Below, one piece after another: positions 31,089-36,443 of a stretch of DNA of 36,443 bases (its first letter is position 1; the number at the start of each line of letters is the position of its first letter). The DNA lies in the NCBI GenBank assembly GCA_030645675.1, contig JAUSLQ010000266.1, forward strand, positions 1-36,443. The letters are read 5' to 3'. Both the position numbers and the translations under genes were made by a program. The notes under the pieces were generated by a model that was not told the DNA's origin, did no database searches, and worked only from the letters and a program-made list of their open reading frames with translations. Source of the stretch: Actinomycetota bacterium (lineage in GTDB: Bacteria > Actinomycetota > Acidimicrobiia > Acidimicrobiales > Ilumatobacteraceae).

Positions 31089-32033
31089 TCAATCGAAGCG
31101 CTGAGGGTCGTTGGCGGCTGAGGCGATACCGAACCCGAACCTGACGGCACCGCTGGACCACACCGGGCAGGGGCTCACATACGCGATCGGGCAGAAGTGC
31201 ACGCCGTCACCTCGAACCACGGTGGTCCCGTCAGGCGCACAGTCGGTGTCGAACTCGGCACACGGCAGACGGTCGGTGTACTGACCGTCGGGCGTTTCCA
31301 CGAACTGGCCGGCATCCACATAGGACACGTGCGGCATGGCCGCATACTCCCGGTACACCGCGTTGATACCGTCAACTTCGAGCTCGGCCTCGAAGCTGGG
31401 ATGATGCAGCGGCTGACCGACCAGCACGACCCAAGCACCAGCAGCCCTGGCATGGTCGATCAACACACCGACATCAGCGCGGTACTTCTCGACCAGCGGC
31501 TGATCGATCAAACGCGCGCCCGCGCTGTCGAGCATGCACGGCGTCATGTTGTTGCCGGTGAATGTGATCACCACCACCGTGGTCGCCGTCGCCTCCAGGT
31601 CGTCGTCGAGCCAGTCACACGGGGCGGTGCCACCGAAGAACTTCCTCACGAACGTCTTCCCCGGCGTCGCATACCGGATGATGGGTTCTGTCGCCTCGGC
31701 AAGCGAGTCGCCGATGACGACCAACCGGTCGAAGACAACCGGGGGCTCCTCGCGCAGTCGCCGGGCGGGTTCAGACGCGTTCACGATTGCCAGCGCCCGG
31801 GCAGCGCTCACGGCGGGTTCGACCACCGTGCCGAATCGAGCAGTAACCTCGACGACGGTCATGCTCGGGAGATCGGCGTCGATCGGCCGTGGTGCTTCGG
31901 CGATGACGGCCGGTAGCGCCGTCTCGACCGACCCATCACCGGCCGCTTGGGTGACGCCGATCAACCCGGCGACGAGAGCGGAGGCGACCCCGACGACGAT
32001 TCCCGTCCTGACTGGAACTCTCTTGCTGTGCAT
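31089..32033 (-). CDS. Secreted SGNH-hydrolase-like protein
   Basis: 314 residues; GGAGG lies six bases before ATG 32033. A signal peptide covers about residues 1-31. SGNH blocks: VVIGDSLAEATEP (Ser110), the Gly block in FFGGTAPCDWL, the Asn block in TFTGNNMTPC, and DGVHFCP near the end with the catalytic Asp and His. Cys pairs suggest disulfides outside the cell. The domain resembles the soluble SGNH half of OafA/AT3 acyltransferases, so it may move or remove acetyl groups from cell-surface sugars. It diverges from the lipoprotein gene with a 158-bp gap that holds the direct-repeat element. Confidence 0.82.
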   Translation of the reverse strand: MHSKRVPVRTGIVVGVASALVAGLIGVTQAAGDGSVETALPAVIAEAPRPIDADLPSMTVVEVTARFGTVVEPAVSAARALAIVNASEPARRLREEPPVVFDRLVVIGDSLAEATEPIIRYATPGKTFVRKFFGGTAPCDWLDDDLEATATTVVVITFTGNNMTPCMLDSAGARLIDQPLVEKYRADVGVLIDHARAAGAWVVLVGQPLHHPSFEAELEVDGINAVYREYAAMPHVSYVDAGQFVETPDGQYTDRLPCAEFDTDCAPDGTTVVRGDGVHFCPIAYVSPCPVWSSGAVRFGFGIASAANDPQRFD

Positions 32034-32100
32034 GGCCTACCTCCATCAGTTGGTTGCTGATGGGACAGTGCGCTCGCGGCGAGACAGCCCGTCGACAGGG

Positions 32101-32122
32101 CGTTGTTGACGTTCTGTGGACG
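32101..32122 (+). promoter_or_regulatory. SARP-like direct-repeat operator, copy 1
   Basis: CGTTGTTGACGTTCTGTGGACG. It contains 9-mers TTGTTGACG (32103-32111) and CTGTGGACG (32114-32122) with an 11-bp period. It lies 69 bp before the lipoprotein ATG. Copy 2 at 33172 differs at one base in 22. TTGACG could also be a -35, but no fitting -10 is seen. Confidence 0.6.
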
Positions 32123-32191
32123 TCTCATGCCGATGGTTGGGACGGAACAACTGCTCCATCAGCACGTCGGCACCAAGAAGGGGTCTCTGCC

Positions 32192-33046
32192 ATGTACACA
32201 TCCAACGTCGCACCGAACAGTGGTGGTCACCGTCGGTCATGCCGTCGCGTGATCACCTCTCTCATGTTGACCGCTGTGGTCCTCGCCGCCGCCTCGTGCG
32301 GATCGGACGACGCCGCGGCGCCTTCCACCCCGCCACCACCCACGACTGCAGCCCCCGTGGACGCGTCGGCCGGCACCACGACACAGGCCACGACGCCCGC
32401 CACGACGGAACCGCCCGCCACCGCCGAGTCGACGACGACGGTCGCGCCGCGAGACGATGCCACGATCGCCGCCGCTTCGTTGCTGACCGGCGAACTCATC
32501 GGTGATGCCCAGTTCGCTCCCTTCAACAACGGCCTCGACTATTCCGCTGGGATTGCGATCGAACAGCAGATTCCGGAATGCGCGGACAAGTACACCGCTG
32601 AAGGCAACGTGTGGGACACAGCCATGGGCGCCACCACAGGCATGGTGAGCGATCAACAACTCGTGTTCCAAACCGTGGAACTCTTCGCAACAGAGGAAGC
32701 GGCCGCAACCGCGCTGGCCGCGTACACGTCACCTGCCGGCCAAACGTGCAGCCTGACCGTCGACAGGGTGCTGGCGGCTCCGCCCCCTGCCACCGGAATC
32801 ACCGCGGAGCTTGTCGACGTCCCGTTACCGGCGCCGCACGGCGACCAGCAGGTCTCATACGGCTCCCAGGTCTCCAACGCCGGAGCACCGATGTTTGCCA
32901 AGCACACCGTGTGGGTTCAGGTCGACCGCGCCATCATGCAGGTCACCTTGGTGAACGGCCCAACGGATCCTGACCCGCTCGGGATCCTCGACACGGTTCT
33001 CAGCGCTGCAGTCGAATTGATCACCGCTGAACTCTCCGCCGGCTGA
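32192..33046 (+). CDS. Lipoprotein with possible PknH-like extracellular sensor domain
   Basis: 284 residues from ATG 32192, nine bases after AAGGGG. The signal peptide ends in a lipobox (LAAASC, Cys36). A Thr/Pro/Ala stalk (about 45-85) leads to a globular domain (about 90-284) with ASLLTGELIGDAQF, two well-placed Cys (PECADKY, GQTCSLTV) and FATEEAAATALAAY. The arrangement recalls the extracellular sensor domain at the end of mycobacterial PknH, but the match is weak. It would stand on the outer face of the membrane. Being next to a kinase gene and sharing its neighbour's upstream element, it could be the sensing partner; this is inference. Confidence 0.6.
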   Translation: MYTSNVAPNSGGHRRSCRRVITSLMLTAVVLAAASCGSDDAAAPSTPPPPTTAAPVDASAGTTTQATTPATTEPPATAESTTTVAPRDDATIAAASLLTGELIGDAQFAPFNNGLDYSAGIAIEQQIPECADKYTAEGNVWDTAMGATTGMVSDQQLVFQTVELFATEEAAATALAAYTSPAGQTCSLTVDRVLAAPPPATGITAELVDVPLPAPHGDQQVSYGSQVSNAGAPMFAKHTVWVQVDRAIMQVTLVNGPTDPDPLGILDTVLSAAVELITAELSAG

Positions 33047-33071
33047 AGCAACGACACCACTACCCATGCCT

Positions 33072-33101
33072 GAGCGGCCGTCACGCTGGTGGCGGCCGCT
33101 C
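33072..33101. terminator. Strong hairpin after the lipoprotein gene
   Basis: GAGCGGCCG at 33072-33080 pairs perfectly with CGGCCGCTC at 33093-33101; an inner T-G wobble and CAC/GTG extend it to 13 pairs around GCTG. It starts 26 bases after the stop codon. No U tract. It separates the lipoprotein from the cyclase transcription unit. Confidence 0.6.
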
Positions 33102-33171
33102 CCGCGTTCGGGTCGAAGCGACGGGACGCTGATGTAGGGCGTTGACCAGGGGTGTTTGGCATCCTGCGCGT

Positions 33172-33193
33172 CGTTGTTGACGTTTTGTGGACG
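33172..33193 (+). promoter_or_regulatory. SARP-like direct-repeat operator, copy 2
   Basis: CGTTGTTGACGTTTTGTGGACG. It contains TTGTTGACG (33174-33182) and TTGTGGACG (33185-33193) with an 11-bp period. It lies 21 bp before the chosen start of the FHA-cyclase gene and argues against the longer frame that would include it. Confidence 0.65.
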
Positions 33194-33214
33194 CCCGAGG
33201 AGACGATCTCCAAC

Positions 33215-34156
33215 GTGGAATCGCCCCTGGTCCAAGTCACCGAGCCCGGCAGGTCTCCGTTGCATCTGCGTGTGCTCCGGCCGATCGAGATCGGACGCGA
33301 CTGCGACGGTCTGCTCCTGACCGATGCGCTCTTGTCACGTCGGCATCTGCGGTTGAGCTCGGTCGGCGGGCGGGTGACTCTCGAGGATCTCGGGAGCATG
33401 AACGGCACGCTCGTCGATGGCGTCCCGGTGCAGCGGCCGACGCCGCTACTGCCGGGGCAGTTGGTCACCTTCGGTTCCTGCCAACTCGAAGTGATCTCGA
33501 GCCGCGACCGGGCAGAAGCGGCCGACGACGTTCGGCGAAGCTCGATCGACCTCGTGGCCGCCGCTGCCGTCGCCGATCGGGCCCCGATGATGCACACGGG
33601 CAGTGGCACGTTGACGATCGTGTTCTCCGACATCGAAGGCTCGACCCGCCGTGCGGAGCAGTTGGGCGACCTGGCTTGGATGGAGTTGTTGAGCTTCCAC
33701 AATCGTTTGGTGCGACGCCAGGTCGAGCGGGCGGGTGGGTCCGAGGTGAAGGCGCAGGGTGACGGGTTCATGCTGGCGTTCCCGAGCGCCCGGTCAGCGA
33801 TCGTGTGCTCGATCGAGATCATGCGGGCGCTTGAGGTACACGGTCGGTCGCGGCCCAAGGATGCGTTGCGGGTGAGGATTGGAATGCACACCGGCGAGGC
33901 GATCGAGGAGGACGGCGACATGTTCGGCAAGCCGGTCGTCTTGGCGGCGCGGATCGCGAACCAGGCGAACGGGGGAGAGATTCTCGTTTCTTCGCTCGTG
34001 CGCGAGATCGTCGAGTCGAGAGGCGACTTGGCGTTCGGCCCGTCACGCGAGGTCGTGCTCAAAGGCCTGGTCGGCGAGTACCTGTTGCACCCGTTGCTGT
34101 GGTCTGATCGGATTCACCTGACGCACGAGAAGCGCGAGGACGCACCATGGCGATGA
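33215..34156 (+). CDS. FHA domain plus class III nucleotide cyclase
   Basis: 313 residues from GTG 33215 (MESPLVQ), with GAGGAG 12 bases upstream; a longer frame from 33152 would run through the direct-repeat element. The FHA domain (about residues 15-95) has EIGRDCDG, SRRHLRL and GSMNGTLVDG, which bind phosphothreonine. The cyclase domain (about 125-280) keeps both metal Asp (FSDIEGST, QGDGFM) and the Arg of AARI, but VVLAAR has Val where the transition-state Asn usually stands. It would make cAMP or cGMP poorly or not at all. The stop overlaps the kinase gene start by ten bases, so the FHA domain probably reads that kinase. Confidence 0.88.
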   Translation: MESPLVQVTEPGRSPLHLRVLRPIEIGRDCDGLLLTDALLSRRHLRLSSVGGRVTLEDLGSMNGTLVDGVPVQRPTPLLPGQLVTFGSCQLEVISSRDRAEAADDVRRSSIDLVAAAAVADRAPMMHTGSGTLTIVFSDIEGSTRRAEQLGDLAWMELLSFHNRLVRRQVERAGGSEVKAQGDGFMLAFPSARSAIVCSIEIMRALEVHGRSRPKDALRVRIGMHTGEAIEEDGDMFGKPVVLAARIANQANGGEILVSSLVREIVESRGDLAFGPSREVVLKGLVGEYLLHPLLWSDRIHLTHEKREDAPWR

Positions 34157-36443
34157 CCGACGATCGAGGGCGAGACCGCTCCGTCCTCACTGACGTCGTG
34201 GACCCGGCCGCCACCTCCACGGCGCACGTGCAGTTCAGTGTGTTGCGCGGCGGGGTGAAGGTCATTCGTGACGGTGAACCGGTCGCGATCGGCGGGCCGC
34301 AACAGCAGCGCTTGCTGGCAGCGTTGCTGGCAGCACAAGGGGCGCCGGTGAGCGCCGATCGTCTGGCCGACACGATCTGGCCGGACGGGGAGGCTCCGGA
34401 GGGGGCACGTCGCAGCGTGATGACGTACGTGTCGCGCTTGCGGGCGACGGTCGGTGGTGACTACGTCGTGACCGGCGCCAACGGTTATCAGTTGGTCCTC
34501 GGGGATGCGTCGTATGACGTCTCGGAGTTCGAGGATCGTCTGCGGGTGGCGCGGGCATCGTCAGGTGAGGCCTCGATCGCGGCCTTCGAACACGCGCTGT
34601 CGTTGTGGTCGGGGCGGGCATTCGGCGACGATGCGTCGGAGTGGTGGTTGGCGCCGGTGGCGACGCGGCTGGAGGAACTTCGGCTCATCGCCCATGAGGA
34701 ACGCTGCGCACAGAAGATCGCGAACGGCCGCCACGGCGAAGCGGTCGCCGACCTGCAGGGGTTGATCGCCGACCAGCCGCTTCGCGAGCAGTTCATCGCG
34801 CTGGAGATGCGGGCGCTGTATCTGGCGGGTCGTCAGGCGGAAGCGCTGCGCACCTACCGCAGTTTCGCCGACTATCTCGCCGAGGAGACGGGACTCGAGC
34901 CGTCGAGGATGCTCGTGGATCTCGAACACAAGATCCTGATCGGCGACCCGTCGCTGGCGCCGACCAGTGCGGTAGCGGTCCCCGGCTACGAGCTCGGCGA
35001 CCTCATCGGCGAAGGCGCGTTCGGAGCCGTGTACCGAGCGGTCCAACCGAGCCTGGATCGCGAAGTGGCGGTGAAGGCGATCCGGGCCGAACTCGCAGAC
35101 GACCCGCGATTCGTGCAGCGGTTCGAGGCCGAAGCGCAGTTGGTCGCCCGCCTCGAACACCCGCATGTGGTGCCGTTGTACGACTACTGGCGCCAGCCGG
35201 GCGCGGCATTCCTCGTGTTCCGACTGCTGCGAGGTGGGTCGCTGGCGGACCGGATCAGCCCTGGCCCGCTCGATGTCGCCGAAGTGTCGAGGATGGTCGG
35301 CGAAATCGGTGGCGCGTTGGCGGCTGCGCACGCGCTGGGGATCGTGCATCGTGACGTGAAGCCGGCCAATGTGCTGTTCGACGAGTCGGGCAACAGCTAT
35401 CTGGCGGACTTCGGTATCGCAGACCGTCACGGTCACGCCGTCGACCCCGCCCTGCGTTCGGCTGGTTCGCCGCTGTATGCCAGCCCCGAGCAGGCCCGCG
35501 ACGGCGTGGCGGGGCAGGCATCGGACCAGTACTCGTTGGCAGTGGTGGCGTGGGAAGCGTTGACCGGGACGGCACCGTTCAACGGGTCGACAGCCACCGA
35601 GGTGCTGCGCGACAAGCTCGGCCGGTCGTTGCCGACGCTCGGCGTGCCGTCCGAGACGTACGCGGCGTTGGACGTGGTGTTGCAGAAGGCGTCGGCGCCG
35701 ATCCCGGTCGATCGCTACCGAGACGTCGGCGAGTTCGTCCGCGCCTGGGCCGTTGCGTGCGCCGGGTTCGACGTCGTGCGGACCACCGGCAGGTCGTCGA
35801 GCGAACCGGCCGCGATCCGCGCGGCAGGCACGTTGGCGAGCGTGTCGCTCGGGTCGGTCAACCCCTACAAAGGTTTGCGCGCGTTTCGTGAGGCCGATGT
35901 CGCCGAGTTCCAGGGTCGCTCCGGACTCGTCGACGCCCTCGTCGCACGCGTGGAACGCGACCCGCTCGTGTTGGTGGTCGGCCCGTCCGGGTCGGGGAAG
36001 AGCTCACTGGTGCACGCCGGTGCGGTGCCGGTGTTGCGTGAGCGCGGCGCTTTCGTGGTGTCGATGATGCCGGGTACCGACCCGTTCGTCGAGCTCGAGG
36101 CCGCGCTCCGGCGCGTCGCCACCTCCGAGGTCGGCGACATCGGAGCGCGCCTGCTCGAACCGGCCGGTCTCGCCGACATCACGGCCGAGATCGCCGGCCG
36201 CGACCACCCGCTCGTGGTGGTGATCGACCAGTTCGAAGAATTGTGGACGCTGGTCGCTTCCGAGACCGTCCGTGACCGCTTCGCTGACTGCATCGCCGCC
36301 ACCCTCGCCAACGGTGTCGACATCCGCATCATCGCAACGCTGAGAGCCGACCTGTACGACCGGCCGCTGCAACACCAAGTGTTCGGCCCGATCGTGCGTG
36401 ACACGACATTCGCCGTCACTCCCATGACATCGAGCGAGCTCCA
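34147..36443 (+). CDS. SARP/BTAD - Ser/Thr kinase - nSTAND NTPase fusion (partial, C-terminus outside window)
   Basis: 765 residues visible and open at the edge. ATG 34147 has GAGG seven bases upstream. Residues 28-118 form the OmpR-like DNA-binding domain of SARPs (PQQQRLLAALLAAQG, VSADRLADTIWPDG, VMTYVSRLR); 125-265 is the BTAD helical domain. A kinase spans about 280-540: GEGAFG, Lys310 in VAVKAI, HRDVKPAN (401-408), DFG (421-423), SPEQ. VNPYKGLRAFREAD (571-584) opens an nSTAND1 NTPase with P-loop GPSGSGKSS and Walker B VVVIDQFEE (691-699). WD40 or similar repeats usually follow. It combines functions that Streptomyces splits between AfsK and AfsR. All catalytic residues seen are intact. 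Confidence 0.92.
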   Translation, partial: MAMTDDRGRDRSVLTDVVDPAATSTAHVQFSVLRGGVKVIRDGEPVAIGGPQQQRLLAALLAAQGAPVSADRLADTIWPDGEAPEGARRSVMTYVSRLRATVGGDYVVTGANGYQLVLGDASYDVSEFEDRLRVARASSGEASIAAFEHALSLWSGRAFGDDASEWWLAPVATRLEELRLIAHEERCAQKIANGRHGEAVADLQGLIADQPLREQFIALEMRALYLAGRQAEALRTYRSFADYLAEETGLEPSRMLVDLEHKILIGDPSLAPTSAVAVPGYELGDLIGEGAFGAVYRAVQPSLDREVAVKAIRAELADDPRFVQRFEAEAQLVARLEHPHVVPLYDYWRQPGAAFLVFRLLRGGSLADRISPGPLDVAEVSRMVGEIGGALAAAHALGIVHRDVKPANVLFDESGNSYLADFGIADRHGHAVDPALRSAGSPLYASPEQARDGVAGQASDQYSLAVVAWEALTGTAPFNGSTATEVLRDKLGRSLPTLGVPSETYAALDVVLQKASAPIPVDRYRDVGEFVRAWAVACAGFDVVRTTGRSSSEPAAIRAAGTLASVSLGSVNPYKGLRAFREADVAEFQGRSGLVDALVARVERDPLVLVVGPSGSGKSSLVHAGAVPVLRERGAFVVSMMPGTDPFVELEAALRRVATSEVGDIGARLLEPAGLADITAEIAGRDHPLVVVIDQFEELWTLVASETVRDRFADCIAATLANGVDIRIIATLRADLYDRPLQHQVFGPIVRDTTFAVTPMTSSEL

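Noticed and set aside
33152-33214. Longer N-terminus for the FHA-cyclase protein from GTG 33152
   Set aside because: It would place the 22-bp direct-repeat element inside coding sequence, while the copy at 32101 is clearly non-coding.
1-36443. CRISPR array, rRNA genes, transposases, plasmid or phage structural genes
   Set aside because: No regularly spaced repeats, rRNA signatures or recombinase motifs were found. The Cas4-like protein alone does not imply CRISPR.

Overview
The window looks like a chromosome segment of a high-GC actinobacterium. Features that point this way are a bL37-type ribosomal protein gene, many leaderless promoters, LPxTG and lipobox surface proteins, SARP and LAL regulators, a neocarzinostatin-fold secreted protein and a maleylpyruvate-isomerase-like (MDMPI) protein. 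The style suggests Acidimicrobiia (Ilumatobacter-like), but this is inferred from protein character only; there is no rRNA here to settle it.

Region 1 (1-14476) is a housekeeping-like mosaic on both strands: the end of a glycosyltransferase-like gene, ychF, an LPxTG surface protein, a PolX-like PHP phosphoesterase, bL37, a prolyl oligopeptidase, a VOC protein, an L,D-transpeptidase, a TetR regulator, an alpha/beta hydrolase, a lone RecB-type nuclease, a small unknown protein, a TAP-like lipoprotein peptidase, an MDMPI-fold protein and tRNA-Leu(UAA). Nine genes here have a TAnnnT box ending 6-10 nt before the start codon, so most transcripts are probably leaderless.

Region 2 (about 14425-30944) may be an old island. 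A 54-nt copy of the tRNA-Leu 3' part, from anticodon loop to acceptor end, with 50 of 54 positions identical, recurs at 30891-30944. No integrase is visible between the copies. Inside is a secreted protein with three neocarzinostatin-like repeats and a PxKF domain. Next comes a cluster centred on a LAL-type LuxR regulator. The regulator gene is bracketed by two inverted copies of a 46-bp element, each placed just before an outward operon. The left operon encodes a lipoprotein hydrolase, a DHA2 exporter, a thioredoxin-reductase-like flavoprotein, a PNPOx-like flavoprotein and probably a DJ-1/PfpI protein. The right operon encodes a carotenoid-oxygenase-fold protein lacking three of four iron ligands, a membrane-anchored hydrolase and a quinone-reductase-like MDR enzyme. 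A separate hydrolase follows. Together these look like a jointly controlled redox, hydrolase and efflux module.

Region 3 (31089 to the right edge) is a signalling locus: a secreted SGNH protein, a lipoprotein, an FHA plus class III nucleotide cyclase protein, and a very large protein that joins a SARP DNA-binding/BTAD region, a Ser/Thr kinase and an nSTAND-type NTPase in one chain and runs off the window. The lipoprotein and cyclase genes share a 22-bp upstream element made of two 9-mers with an 11-bp period, the geometry expected of SARP operators. The SARP-kinase protein is therefore a good candidate for the local regulator.
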